DNA from: an uncultured Eubacteriales bacterium
GTDB taxonomy: Bacteria > Bacillota > Clostridia > Oscillospirales > Acutalibacteraceae
DNA length: 29,702 nt
Assembly (NCBI GenBank): GCA_934728355.1
Contig: CAKVEA010000009.1
Coordinates: 1-29,702, forward strand
Direction of reading: 5' to 3'
Part shown: piece after piece, positions 7,465 through 16,516 of the stretch
How the letters are laid out: every line of letters begins with the position of its first letter
How positions within the stretch are numbered: position 1 is the stretch's first letter
Notes under the pieces: generated by a model
The model's input: the letters and a program-made list of their open reading frames with translations, nothing else
The model's database searches: none
Told to the model about the DNA's origin: nothing
Program-made: the position numbers and the translations under genes

Positions 7465-9474
7465 TTGAAATATAAGGTTTTAAGTATAATTTTTACTACT
7501 TTTTTATTTTTATATTTTTTTGTTGGTAAAAATTTGAATTCGAGTTTGGAAAAAGTGTCTGCAGCAGACACAAATCTTGAAGAGATAAGTGTAGTTGTAA
7601 ACAATTACAGTGAACTTGCATCTGCAATTACCGGAAATAATAATTATAATACAATTTACTTAAATGCAGATATAGAAATGACTGCAAGAATTAATTTTCC
7701 GACTACTAAAACAGATTTAACTATAAACGGGACTTATACAAACGAACAAGGTGTGACTGTAAGGCATAATTTAACAGATATGAATTCTGCTTCTATTACT
7801 GATTCTATATATATTTCCTCTGCAACTTCTGCGACAAATGTTACTTTATGCAACATGGATATAGTTGGCAAAAATTATTACGGAATTGTAGCTGTCGAAG
7901 CGGCAAGCTCTACAAAAGTTGTTACTTTAACATATAAGAATGTTAATTATGTAGGACCGCAGATAAGTTATAATCGCCAAGGAACTGTAAGATATATTGA
8001 TTCAAATATTACAATTAAGAATTCATCGGGGTATGCTTCTCCTTCAAATGAACTTGCGGAAGCAAACAGAGTTGAAATAGGAGGAAAAACGACAATACAC
8101 CACACAAGTACAGGTAATGCCGTATTCTGGTTTACTTATTCAAATCCTTATTTTAAAATTTTAGAAAATGCAGACGTTAGCATTACTTCAGAATCAAGGG
8201 AAACATTTTATTGCGATTACAGTCTGGAGATAATCATAGGGAGCGGTGCTAATGTTACTGTGAATACTCCAAGGGGGATGTTCTACGATACAGGATCTTC
8301 TCAACTTGCAAAATCTTTTTTAATTGACAAAAATGCAAATCTTAAAGTAACACAAACAGCCGTAAAGTCAGGAGTCGGTACAATTAGGTGTAATGGAAAT
8401 TTTACTGTATCAGACAGTGCAAGTTTATATATAGCTAATACTTTAACTTCATCTGCTCCGCTTATTCAGATGGCAGGATCAGGAACAGTTACATTTGAAA
8501 ATCCAAAAAGTGTAGTGCTTTACAATAAAAACGGTAATTTAATCCGACAAACTTCAGGTACTGGAAGTATAAGTATAAGTTCTCAAGTTGTGAATTATTG
8601 GCTTTCAGCAAAAGATTTCCCTGATGCCGGAACTTTGTCTGATATGCCTTTATATATTTGGACTAAACCTGATGAAAGTAATGTGAAAATAGATGCTTCT
8701 GCTTCCACCTCATCTACAACATCAGTTACAACTAATATTACCTCGTCTGATACCGAAACTCCTCCAAGTTTGGAAACATTTAATTTGCAAAATGTCAGAG
8801 TTCTTTCAATGGGTCAACTTTCTTTAAAAACCAATGAAATTTCAGATGTTACTTTAAGTATTTCAGGAAAAACCAATTCTTTTTCAAATATAAAAGCAGA
8901 GTTTTCAATTTCTTCGGTAACGAATAGCATAACTGGAAGTTCAGATTCCTCCGGTTATTTCTCGTTATCATTGGAAAATGCTATTGAATCCGGAACATCT
9001 GTCAAAGTAACTGTTAATGATAATTTTAAAAATAGGAGCGAGACTTTAGTAGTTGTTCATGAAGGGACACTTAAATTCAAAACAGTTCCAAGTACACTTG
9101 AATTTAAAAGTACAGTTATTCCGACAGTTAAAACTACCGTTAAAAGACAAAAATCAGATTGGTCAATAGAAATTTCGGATTCCAGGTCATCAAGTTCAGA
9201 CTGGAATCTATATGCTTCCGTTAAAAGTCCGTTTTCTTCGGTTGATAATCATATTTTAAAAGATGCACTTGTTTTTATTGATGAAAAAAACAATACATTT
9301 GTTCTTGGCGACGAATTGACTAAAATTTACTCGGGAAATTCAGTTTCATTACCGAATGATACAATTATTAATTGGTCTGAAGATAAAGGCATATTGTTGG
9401 TTATTAATCCACAGGATATTTTAGCCGGAGAATATTCTGCGGATATAACTTGGACACTTACAGATGCACCTTAA
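7465..9474 (+). CDS. Large WxL-domain adhesin with a pectate-lyase-like beta-helix region, 669 aa
   Basis: An exported wall-associated protein. It uses a TTG start with a good AGGAGG site 8-9 nt upstream. Residues 1-35 form the signal peptide (ending SAAD). Residues about 45-385 are a Ser/Thr/Asn-rich repetitive beta-strand region of the pectate-lyase-like adhesive type (NYSELASAI, then repeated short strands ending in N or V). A Thr/Ser-rich linker (about 410-435) leads to an Ig-like segment, and the WxL domain fills the last 140 residues or so, with WNL in SSDWNLYAS and WTL in the terminal ITWTLTDAP. It is the third gene of the WxL operon, and is expected to sit on peptidoglycan via its WxL domain with the help of the DUF916/DUF3324 protein. 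The target of the beta-helix region is unknown. Confidence 0.9.
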   Translation: MKYKVLSIIFTTFLFLYFFVGKNLNSSLEKVSAADTNLEEISVVVNNYSELASAITGNNNYNTIYLNADIEMTARINFPTTKTDLTINGTYTNEQGVTVRHNLTDMNSASITDSIYISSATSATNVTLCNMDIVGKNYYGIVAVEAASSTKVVTLTYKNVNYVGPQISYNRQGTVRYIDSNITIKNSSGYASPSNELAEANRVEIGGKTTIHHTSTGNAVFWFTYSNPYFKILENADVSITSESRETFYCDYSLEIIIGSGANVTVNTPRGMFYDTGSSQLAKSFLIDKNANLKVTQTAVKSGVGTIRCNGNFTVSDSASLYIANTLTSSAPLIQMAGSGTVTFENPKSVVLYNKNGNLIRQTSGTGSISISSQVVNYWLSAKDFPDAGTLSDMPLYIWTKPDESNVKIDASASTSSTTSVTTNITSSDTETPPSLETFNLQNVRVLSMGQLSLKTNEISDVTLSISGKTNSFSNIKAEFSISSVTNSITGSSDSSGYFSLSLENAIESGTSVKVTVNDNFKNRSETLVVVHEGTLKFKTVPSTLEFKSTVIPTVKTTVKRQKSDWSIEISDSRSSSSDWNLYASVKSPFSSVDNHILKDALVFIDEKNNTFVLGDELTKIYSGNSVSLPNDTIINWSEDKGILLVINPQDILAGEYSADITWTLTDAP

Positions 9475-9536
9475 TTTATTTATGTAGTAAAGATTGCGGA
9501 TTATTTAGTGCTTATTATGAGAGTGTGATTTGTTTG

Positions 9537-9563
9537 TGATTTTAACAAAAAATCATATTTTAT
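9537..9563 (+). terminator. Possible weak terminator of the WxL operon
   Basis: TGATTTT / AAAATCA with a 5-nt loop, then TATTTTAT, 60 nt after the stop. The stem is all A/T apart from one G-C pair, so termination would be weak. Confidence 0.4.
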
Positions 9564-9719
9564 AAATTATTTAAAGGTATTTAATCTTAACTAATTATAA
9601 GTTCGTTTGAAAGAAGTGTTTTTGTATCTTATAAACTTAAATCATCAATTGCGTTAATCTTAAGTGTTTTATTCTTTTGTGCAAATGTATTTGCAGCTAC
9701 ACCCGAAAGTACTTGCAAA

Positions 9720-10298
9720 TTGGCCACTAAATTAAAAATGGAGTCGAAAGAGTTGCACTCTTTATTAATATCCGAGGATGAAAAAAAAGAACTTGTTCCC
9801 ATGACTTCCAAGTATGAAGATTTTTATGTAGATCTTCACTCAAATTCCGAAAATGCGGATTATATGAAATATTATTGCAATGGGCATTTGAGTACGAAAG
9901 AAGGGGCAAAGAAATCTTTTAATGGACGTTTGTCTAGAATGTGGGATCCCGATGTTCCGAATTCAATGGCATTTGTTTTATTAAAAGAAGGAGAGCCCAC
10001 AGGATTTATTGGAGTAGGTCCTTTGAAGTGTAGTAAGGCTAAACCGGAAATTGGTTTTGTTATAGATAAAAAATTTGCCGGTAAGGGGCTGGAAACATTT
10101 TGCGCTAAAACAGTAGTATCACTTTTACAAAAATTAAAAACCTCTGGACTTTATAAGTATAATCAGTTGATTTCAACTAGCAAACCGGATAATTTAGCTT
10201 CTAGAAATTCAGTTTTAAAAGCCGGATTCGTTACAGATGAAAAACTGGTAAAAACTTCTTTTGGATATGAAAAGATATATAAGTATGAATTTAAATAA
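9720..10298 (+). CDS. GNAT-family N-acetyltransferase-like protein, probably 5' extended with a signal peptide
   Basis: The domain shows GNAT hallmarks: AFVLLKEGEPTGFIGVG (central strands), the acetyl-CoA loop region FAGKGLETFCAK (Q/R-x-x-G-x-G type) and the closing SKPDNLASRNSVLKAGF, typical of ribosomal-protein-like acetyltransferases. GNATs usually work in the cytoplasm. Here, however, the same frame is open upstream from about 9595 and encodes a textbook signal peptide (about 9633-9704: KLKSSIALILSVLFFCANVFAA). No ATG, GTG or TTG precedes it in frame. One extra T in the T run at 9620-9624 would bring in a GTG or TTG start. The TTG at 9720 and ATG at 9738 have no good ribosome binding site. 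So this is either an exported GNAT-fold protein with a frameshift or decayed start, or a GNAT gene that landed behind a signal-peptide remnant. Substrate unknown. Confidence 0.75.
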   Translation: MATKLKMESKELHSLLISEDEKKELVPMTSKYEDFYVDLHSNSENADYMKYYCNGHLSTKEGAKKSFNGRLSRMWDPDVPNSMAFVLLKEGEPTGFIGVGPLKCSKAKPEIGFVIDKKFAGKGLETFCAKTVVSLLQKLKTSGLYKYNQLISTSKPDNLASRNSVLKAGFVTDEKLVKTSFGYEKIYKYEFK

Positions 10299-10758
10299 TA
10301 GAATTCTTGCTTTAATGATTTATAGCCTCCTATTATTTGGAGGCTATTTTCATTTACACAAAATTATTCAATAGTTGTATTATTCACAAAAGTTTCTACC
10401 TTGATTTTTTAAATATTAATTTAAAAAGTCAATTGATTTAAATATTGTATCTGTTCTTAACTAATTCGCTGTTTTTTATTAATTCATAAGTTGAAATATA
10501 ATTATTTATTATATTTTTTTATGATACTCTGTTCAATTCGAGTAATAATGCTGTTACAGTTCCGATTATATCTTTTTTGTTTGTGCGGTGAAACAATATA
10601 GAGTACAGAGAATAAATTCTGATTTAAAATTTTTTCATCAGAGTTTTTATACCCATTAACAACAAGGAAACAACCTGTATAAACCAATTGAAAAAGGTCT
10701 TCTTAAATTCATTCTGTTTAGTTATAGAAAGTGAATTTTCTAATATCTTGTGTAGTAG
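10299..10758. other. Intergenic region between convergent genes, no supported gene
   Basis: Besides the terminator at 10322-10350 it contains only short frames without ribosome binding sites. A 61-codon TTG-start frame on the minus strand (10502-10687) was not accepted: no start signal and no recognisable domain. Confidence 0.4.
10322..10350 (+). terminator. Rho-independent terminator after the GNAT gene
   Basis: ATAGCCTCC / GGAGGCTAT, a 9-bp stem with an 8-nt loop, then TTTT. Confidence 0.85.
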
Positions 10759-11949
10759 CTATTTTTTTGCTTTTAAATTTAAAATGCGATTAACAGAGGA
10801 ATTTATTTGTTCCAGAGAAATTTCTCCTTCAGTAACTGCAATTTTTAAAGCTTGATATAATTCATCAAGTTTTGATATATCATTTACGTTTCTTAAAGAT
10901 ACAGGCATACAAATTATATCTGCACCGGATTTTATTGCTAATTTTGTAGCCTCTGTTGTCCCCACGTTTTCAGAAACAGCCTTCATGTTCATTGCATCAG
11001 TTACAATAACTCCTTTGAAGTTTAATTTATCTCTTAACAATCCTTTTAAAACGCATCTCGATAATGTTGCCGGAATAGGAATTCTTCTGCCGTCTTTTTT
11101 AGAAATTAAAGTGCCTTTTTCAATTTTAGGAAGTCCTATATGTGCGGCCATAACCATTTCCACACCTGAATCAATTAAAGTTTTAAACGGTTTCAATTCA
11201 AGTGACTCAAGATCTTCTAAAGATTTGTTCACTATTGGTAATTCTAAATGTGAATCTACACTTGTATCTCCATGTCCGGGAAAATGTTTTGCAGTTGCAA
11301 TTATACCCTTAGATTGTAGCCCTTTCATAAAATCTAATCCATGCTTAGATACAATTTCAGGATTACTTCCAAATGAACGTACATTAATAACAGGATTTTT
11401 AGGATTACTATTAACATCAACAACAGGTGCAAAGTTACAGTTTATACCTAGTTCGGCAAGTTCATCTCCTATAATTTTACCCTTCTCAAAAGCTTCTTCA
11501 GGTGTGCTGATTTCAGCATTGTTTTTAAGCCTGTCTCTTCCAAAAGAAAATCTTTCAACTATTCCTCCTTCTTGATCAACACAAATTAACAGCGGAGGAT
11601 TCCCGGCATCTTTAGATGCCTTTTGGAGATCTTCTATTAATTTTTTAGACTGTTCTTTACTTTGAAAATTCTGAGAAAAAAGTATCACACTTCCAATATG
11701 ATATTTGGATATAATCTCTTTAATTTCATCGTTAATTTCAGTAACCGGCTTTAAAGAACCAAATGTTTTACCTTTTTCAGAGGAAGTATCACAATCTTTG
11801 CTACCCCAAAATCTAAAATCCAAACACATCATTTGACCAATTTTGGATTCTATATCCATATTCTCGACATCTATTGCTTTTGCCGAACACAAAAATTGAC
11901 TTGAAGCAAGTAAAATAGCATTACACATAAGTAAAAATTTTTTAAACAT
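10759..11949 (-). CDS. nagZ: Exported glycoside hydrolase family 3, NagZ-like beta-N-acetylhexosaminidase
   Basis: Removes non-reducing N-acetylglucosamine from muropeptides or related glycans. Residues 1-25 form a signal peptide (ending SAKA). The single-domain GH3 barrel, 396 aa in total, is the usual length for NagZ-type enzymes without a C-terminal domain. Visible motifs are ICVDQEGGIVERF, the catalytic loop KHFPGHGDTSVDSHLELP with the His-Asp pair that replaces the usual acid/base in NagZ, and the nucleophile Asp in VIVTDAMNMKAV. An exported NagZ acts on the outside, as in Bacillus subtilis, rather than in cytoplasmic recycling as in E. coli. No clean lipobox is present (FLCSAK), so it is predicted secreted rather than lipid-anchored. 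It stands alone with its own promoter and an AAGGACGG ribosome binding site. Confidence 0.93.
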   Translation of the reverse strand: MFKKFLLMCNAILLASSQFLCSAKAIDVENMDIESKIGQMMCLDFRFWGSKDCDTSSEKGKTFGSLKPVTEINDEIKEIISKYHIGSVILFSQNFQSKEQSKKLIEDLQKASKDAGNPPLLICVDQEGGIVERFSFGRDRLKNNAEISTPEEAFEKGKIIGDELAELGINCNFAPVVDVNSNPKNPVINVRSFGSNPEIVSKHGLDFMKGLQSKGIIATAKHFPGHGDTSVDSHLELPIVNKSLEDLESLELKPFKTLIDSGVEMVMAAHIGLPKIEKGTLISKKDGRRIPIPATLSRCVLKGLLRDKLNFKGVIVTDAMNMKAVSENVGTTEATKLAIKSGADIICMPVSLRNVNDISKLDELYQALKIAVTEGEISLEQINSSVNRILNLKAKK

Positions 11950-11981
11950 TTAATTACCGTCCTTAAAATTATTTTACTTTA

Positions 11982-12010
11982 ATTATATCATACTATACCT
12001 ATAAAATCAA
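11982..12010 (-). promoter_or_regulatory. Promoter of the GH3 gene (extended -10)
   Basis: On the minus strand: TTGATT, 17-bp spacer, TATAAT, with TG one base ahead of the -10 box. It sits about 33 nt upstream of the start codon. Confidence 0.7.
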
Positions 12011-12171
12011 TTATAATTTTATATAAAATTAATTGCATACTTTTATATCAATATATTTAAAATTCTAAATTTTAAAACATACTTGTAGATTAGAGTTTAA
12101 ACTAGTAATTTATACTTAAAATTTTGAATATTAAACTAGAATTTTATATTATAGAATACAAAAGCCATTTC

Positions 12172-12200
12172 TTGGCAATTTATTTAAAATATGTTAAAAT
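12172..12200 (+). promoter_or_regulatory. Promoter of the Mrr-like nuclease gene
   Basis: TTGGCA, 17-bp spacer, TAAAAT, with TG one base before the -10 box (extended -10). Transcription would begin near 12207, leaving a leader of about 27 nt. Confidence 0.6.
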
Positions 12201-12233
12201 ACGGTTATGAAATAATCAAGAGAGGTGCATTGA

Positions 12234-14126
12234 ATGATAAATAATAAAAAATTAATATACTACATATTTATCGGGTCTATTTTTGTGGGTGGATTATCTA
12301 ATATGTTTGGTGGTAAAGATATCAATCAGAAAACATTAGGATTATTTCTTATTTTTTTATCTATTCTTATTTCACCTTTATTTGATAAAATATGTGGTTT
12401 AATTAAATCAGAATTTTCAATTTCGAAAAAAACATTGCTAGGAATAGGACTATTTTTTGTATTTATAGTTTGTTTAAAAATTGAAAACTTTTTTGCCTCA
12501 ATTTTTATTATGTGTACATATTGGATTACAATATTTTACTTGAAAAATAAAATATTAAAAATAAAAGAGGCTAAACAGAAAAAATTGGAGAAAATCAAAC
12601 TGGAACAAGAAAGATTGAAAAAAATAAAAGCTAAACTTGAGAGGCTCGAGCAAGAAAAACAAATAATTAAGAAATTTGATAATTTAGATAGTTTTATTGG
12701 TCATGTCATATCTGAGCTATTGATAGAAACTAATGAAAAATTTAAAAACATTGATGAAAGCTTATATTCTAAGAAAGATAATATATTAAACATTAAAAAT
12801 ATTATTATTGATTTTTGCAATGACACAAAGCATTTTAATTCTATTTATGAATTTGATAATTTATTTAACAATAGTAATTACTATGAAAATAAAATTAATA
12901 AACATTTTTCATGTATAAAACTTTATGTAAAAAATAAAATTTTAAATTCAAGTTTTTTAGAAACTTACAAAAACAAACTTATTTTGGATTATTCAAAAAT
13001 TATAGAAAATATTTCAATTAATATACCAAAATATTCAAACAAATTACTTTATAAAACAATTGGGCTTGAAGATAAAAAACATTTATTATACTTGGATTTA
13101 GATTATAATTTATATGATAGCGAATGTGAAAACGCATTTATATACATGACCTATTTAATGTTAATAGGCACGTGTATTTCTAAACTAATTTTTATTGAAG
13201 AAAGAATTAGGGCTTTAAAACCTGAAAGTGAACTTTATAAAATAATATTAGGTATGGAAAGGGAACTTAAGGATATAAATTCTGTAATAGAAAAAAGTAA
13301 ACCTATATATGACGAATATTATAAAAATGATCTTGGATTAATAGATTCAAACAACCCTCTTTACAACATAGCAATTAATACAATTACTAGAAAAATAAAT
13401 GATGAAAAAGAGTTAAATAAAGATATTTTAAATCTTACAAATACAGAGAATTACACAGAAGAATCTTTTGAAAAAGCAATTGATATCTGGATTTATGAAA
13501 TATCAAAAGAATATAAATTTTTAGATATAGAACCTTACATAACATATAAAATACTTAAATCTGTTAGCATTTCTGATTTTGATTCATTTTTGGCGATACT
13601 TTCTAAAACTAATGAATATGTTGAAAATTATGATACTTATGTAAAACGTCATAAGATAATGTTAGATCGGAAAAGATATCTAAACGGTGATTTTTCTAAA
13701 GAAAAAATGGAAATCAGTATGTCAAATGACCTTAAAAATGTTACTTCCGGACAAGAATTTGAATTATTCTTAGAAAGATTATTTAAATCCTTAGGTTATA
13801 AAACAATACATAATGGAAAATCCGGGGACCAAGGAGCAGATTTGATAATTAAAAAAAATGATTATGTTTATACAGTACAAGCAAAGTATTATACTAATAA
13901 ATTAGGCAATACTCCTGTTCAAGAAGTAATAGGATCGATTAAATATTACAATGCAAATCAAGGAGTGGTAGTAACTAATAGTACGTTTACACAAGGAGCA
14001 CAAGATTTAGCAAAGGTTAATAAAGTAATCCTTATCGACGGTAAAGCTTTAAATTGTATAGTTGATTCAGTTTCTGATTCAAATAAAAGTATCGATATAC
14101 TAAAAAAATTTGAAAATTCTTACTAA
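12234..14126 (+). CDS. Membrane-anchored Mrr-type restriction endonuclease-like protein, 630 aa
   Basis: The N-terminus has several hydrophobic helices (about 5-23, 33-53 and 66-103), then a charged coiled coil (about 105-145, rich in K/E/L). A long helical middle of unknown family follows. The C-terminal domain (about 500-605) is of the Mrr_cat / PD-(D/E)xK type: TSGQEFELFLERLFKSLGY, the catalytic Asp in GDQGADLII, and QAK in YTVQAKYY where the family commonly has Q-x-K, then GVVVTNSTFTQGAQDLA. Mrr proteins cut modified or foreign DNA; membrane-tethered versions are known in defence contexts. It is a single gene with its own promoter, without a methylase or other restriction genes nearby, so it fits a Type IV-like stand-alone nuclease. 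The start has GAGAGG 10 nt upstream. The role of the middle region is unknown. Confidence 0.85.
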   Translation: MINNKKLIYYIFIGSIFVGGLSNMFGGKDINQKTLGLFLIFLSILISPLFDKICGLIKSEFSISKKTLLGIGLFFVFIVCLKIENFFASIFIMCTYWITIFYLKNKILKIKEAKQKKLEKIKLEQERLKKIKAKLERLEQEKQIIKKFDNLDSFIGHVISELLIETNEKFKNIDESLYSKKDNILNIKNIIIDFCNDTKHFNSIYEFDNLFNNSNYYENKINKHFSCIKLYVKNKILNSSFLETYKNKLILDYSKIIENISINIPKYSNKLLYKTIGLEDKKHLLYLDLDYNLYDSECENAFIYMTYLMLIGTCISKLIFIEERIRALKPESELYKIILGMERELKDINSVIEKSKPIYDEYYKNDLGLIDSNNPLYNIAINTITRKINDEKELNKDILNLTNTENYTEESFEKAIDIWIYEISKEYKFLDIEPYITYKILKSVSISDFDSFLAILSKTNEYVENYDTYVKRHKIMLDRKRYLNGDFSKEKMEISMSNDLKNVTSGQEFELFLERLFKSLGYKTIHNGKSGDQGADLIIKKNDYVYTVQAKYYTNKLGNTPVQEVIGSIKYYNANQGVVVTNSTFTQGAQDLAKVNKVILIDGKALNCIVDSVSDSNKSIDILKKFENSY

Positions 14127-14313
14127 AAATTATTTTATATTAATTAGGTTATTAAACTGTATGACATTTTAAACATGTAGAATTATTTGTTAGCAAATTC
14201 TCCGATTTCTAACATAGATTTATTTGCATATTTTTATTTTTTGTATATAATCATTTATAAGCAAGATTCATAAAAATATTTAAATAATCTTTAGATAAAA
14301 AGGAGAGGAAATT

Positions 14314-16095
14314 ATGAATTTCAAGTTAACAAAAAGACTTACAGCAATACTTTTTACACTTTGTATGATAATTTCACTTGTTCCAATGTCGACTTTTGCA
14401 GCAGAAGGTGACACAAATATCACGGAAGTAAACATAAACGATGTATCAAATGAATTGTGGTCGTATAAGGATGTACCATTTGCAACTGTTGATGAAAATA
14501 GTAGCTACACCATTGAAAGTCAGGAATGGTATTTAAGCGAAACAGAAAAAATTACACCGACTAGTGAAAGCCTTAAACCAAAAGTAGGAGAAAAATATAC
14601 ATTCAAAATTACATTAAAGGCAAAGGACGGCTATGTTTTTCCTAAAAAATCTGAAAGTAATGTGTTTTATGACGGAGTTTTTAAAGTAAATGGGAGTGAA
14701 TGCGACAATTCGGTAATAACAGTAACATCAGATAAAACCATAATAGCTATATTGTTCATCGACACAACAGTTAAAGGAGTTATGGATAATCCTGGAGGCA
14801 ACATAGAAATTAAAACAAGTGTTCGCGATAACTATACAGACTGTCAAGTAACCGATGACATAAACCTGAAAAAAGGTATTGATTATATTATTGACTTTAC
14901 AAAAGAAGATAATTTATCCATGGCCTTACGTTCTATGGCTGATTTGGAAAAAACTAAATATTATAAGTTCGCAAATAGTGACAACAACAGTCTTATTGAA
15001 ACAGAAAATTCATCAGAAGCTTTAATAAAAATAGTTGGAAATAAATCTGAAAATAAAGCAGTAATGACTTTAGTAAGTGATATTGAAAAAAATACTTCTT
15101 ATACACTCAACTTTATACGTACACAGTATACCGGATCTAAATTAACATACACCGATACAGTTTATGATAAAGAAACAGGGAAAAATATTATACAAGAAAT
15201 AAGAGACGATTACTATACAAGATATAATTTTAATTGTAAATTGAATCTAATTAATGCTAGTAGTAATTTAATTGAACTTGTTGAAATAAATAATGCAACA
15301 TTGAATTTTAAACCCGGAGATAAACCGGTATTTACCGGAACAACTCCTGACGGAGCTAAATATGTGATGGTTTATGAAGCTTGGAAAACCGAAGGCGAAG
15401 GAATCAGTTCGAAAGAACTGTTCAACAATGATGATAATCTTCCTACTTGGGGAGGCAAGCTCATAAATACATTCGATAAAGATAAGATTTATACCTATAT
15501 GATTTGTCTTAAAACAATTTCTGAAGGGGTAGAAGACAGCTGGACTTTTGGTCCTAATACAAAGTTGAAAATAAATGGCAAGGAAGTTTCATTTGTTCGT
15601 GATAATTCTGAAGATGAATATGGTCAAACTTTTACAGTTAAAACTGACGTGACTATGGTGCCACAGGAATCGAGTGAAGCAGTAAATTATAAGATTATTG
15701 AAGGTGCAAACAGTTATTGGGAACAAAACATCGAAGGAACACTTACTTTTAGAATCAATGGAGATATTTCAAAATTTTTAGGTGTTAAAGTAGATAATTC
15801 GTGGGTCGATTCTAAAAATTATATAGTTGATTCAGGGTCTACAATTGTTACTTTAAAAAATGAATATCTTAAAACCCTTTCTGCAAATACACATAAGATT
15901 ACTTTTATTTATACAGACGGTGAATGCAGTACAAATTTTGAAATCAAGAAGTCAGGGGAAATTTATGAAAATTCAGATGTTCCCAAAACAGGGGATAACA
16001 GTAATATTATTTTATGGACTTCTTTATTTTCTGTAAGTATTTTAGGAATAATTTTGATAGCAATTTATAGCAGAAAGAAAAAATTAATGGCTTAG
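14314..16095 (+). CDS. NPKTG-type cell-wall surface protein, 593 aa
   Basis: The longest of the four paralogues. Signal peptide 1-30 (TFAAE), AGGAG ribosome binding site. An N-terminal module (about 35-150) has the GEKYTFKITLKAKDGYVF pattern. A unique middle (about 150-315) follows, then the shared module INNATLNFKPGDKPVFTGT...YEAW...KIYTYMI.LK (about 325-450), then the YKIIEGANSYWEQN...KITFIYTDGE module (about 455-545). The sorting signal is VPKTGDNSN rather than NPKTGD; a membrane stretch and RKKK complete it. The 5' flank (T-rich, AAAAAGGAGAG(A/G)AAATTATG) closely matches that of the gene at 434. The 3' flank keeps only half of the family terminator (GCCGGCGGATTATTTT near 16119). Surface role, ligand unknown. 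Confidence 0.92.
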   Translation: MNFKLTKRLTAILFTLCMIISLVPMSTFAAEGDTNITEVNINDVSNELWSYKDVPFATVDENSSYTIESQEWYLSETEKITPTSESLKPKVGEKYTFKITLKAKDGYVFPKKSESNVFYDGVFKVNGSECDNSVITVTSDKTIIAILFIDTTVKGVMDNPGGNIEIKTSVRDNYTDCQVTDDINLKKGIDYIIDFTKEDNLSMALRSMADLEKTKYYKFANSDNNSLIETENSSEALIKIVGNKSENKAVMTLVSDIEKNTSYTLNFIRTQYTGSKLTYTDTVYDKETGKNIIQEIRDDYYTRYNFNCKLNLINASSNLIELVEINNATLNFKPGDKPVFTGTTPDGAKYVMVYEAWKTEGEGISSKELFNNDDNLPTWGGKLINTFDKDKIYTYMICLKTISEGVEDSWTFGPNTKLKINGKEVSFVRDNSEDEYGQTFTVKTDVTMVPQESSEAVNYKIIEGANSYWEQNIEGTLTFRINGDISKFLGVKVDNSWVDSKNYIVDSGSTIVTLKNEYLKTLSANTHKITFIYTDGECSTNFEIKKSGEIYENSDVPKTGDNSNIILWTSLFSVSILGIILIAIYSRKKKLMA

Positions 16096-16516
16096 GTATT
16101 TAAGATGTATAGTTTTCAGCCGGCGGATTATTTTATCTTGAGTCTACTTATATTACTACTTTTTTGATTTTCATAGAAAATATAATAATAGGTATTGCAT
16201 GTGGGATAAAACTTAAAATGAATAAAAACTCTCCAAAAGGTATATTTTGCCTTTTGGAGCTTTATATTTAATAAGTTTTTAAAAGTTATTCATGGCTTTT
16301 AATTTATCAGTCAAAATTAACTCTATCATTAAAAATTGCACTTGAACTTAGTTTTTTGAAAATAGACCATTCAATTTTAAACTGTCTTTTTTTCGGCATC
16401 TTAATATAAAGATGTCTAATTTTAATATCGTGTTTTTCATGAATAATATAAAGTTTCAAAATTTCCAATCTTTTTTGATTAGATAAAGTAATAAAAATAA
16501 TTTTATCTATAATTTT
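16096..16516. other. Intergenic region between convergent genes
   Basis: Contains the bidirectional terminator at 16221-16270. On the minus strand the frame of the CMD-cupin gene stays open for about 70 codons past its stop (to about 16318), with content such as HLYIKMPKKRQFKIEWSI, but no start codon or ribosome binding site. This may be a remnant of a following gene or chance. I do not call it. Confidence 0.4.
16221..16270. terminator. Bidirectional terminator
   Basis: CTCCAAAAGG / CCTTTTGGAG (10-bp stem, 9-nt loop). On the plus strand it is followed by CTTTATATTTA, on the minus strand by AGTTTTTATTC. It can serve the surface gene on the left and the CMD-cupin/hydrolase operon on the right. 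Confidence 0.75.

Noticed and set aside
10502..10687. 61-codon minus-strand frame
   Set aside because: TTG start without ribosome binding site; neighbouring frames are equally open; no recognisable family.
10985..11575. Long plus-strand frame (196 codons)
   Set aside because: Antisense to the GH3 gene, whose catalytic motifs are clear; a codon-bias shadow.
16318..16516. About 70 open codons in frame after the CMD-cupin stop
   Set aside because: Coding-like in places but without start, ribosome binding site or known domain; chance read-through cannot be excluded.
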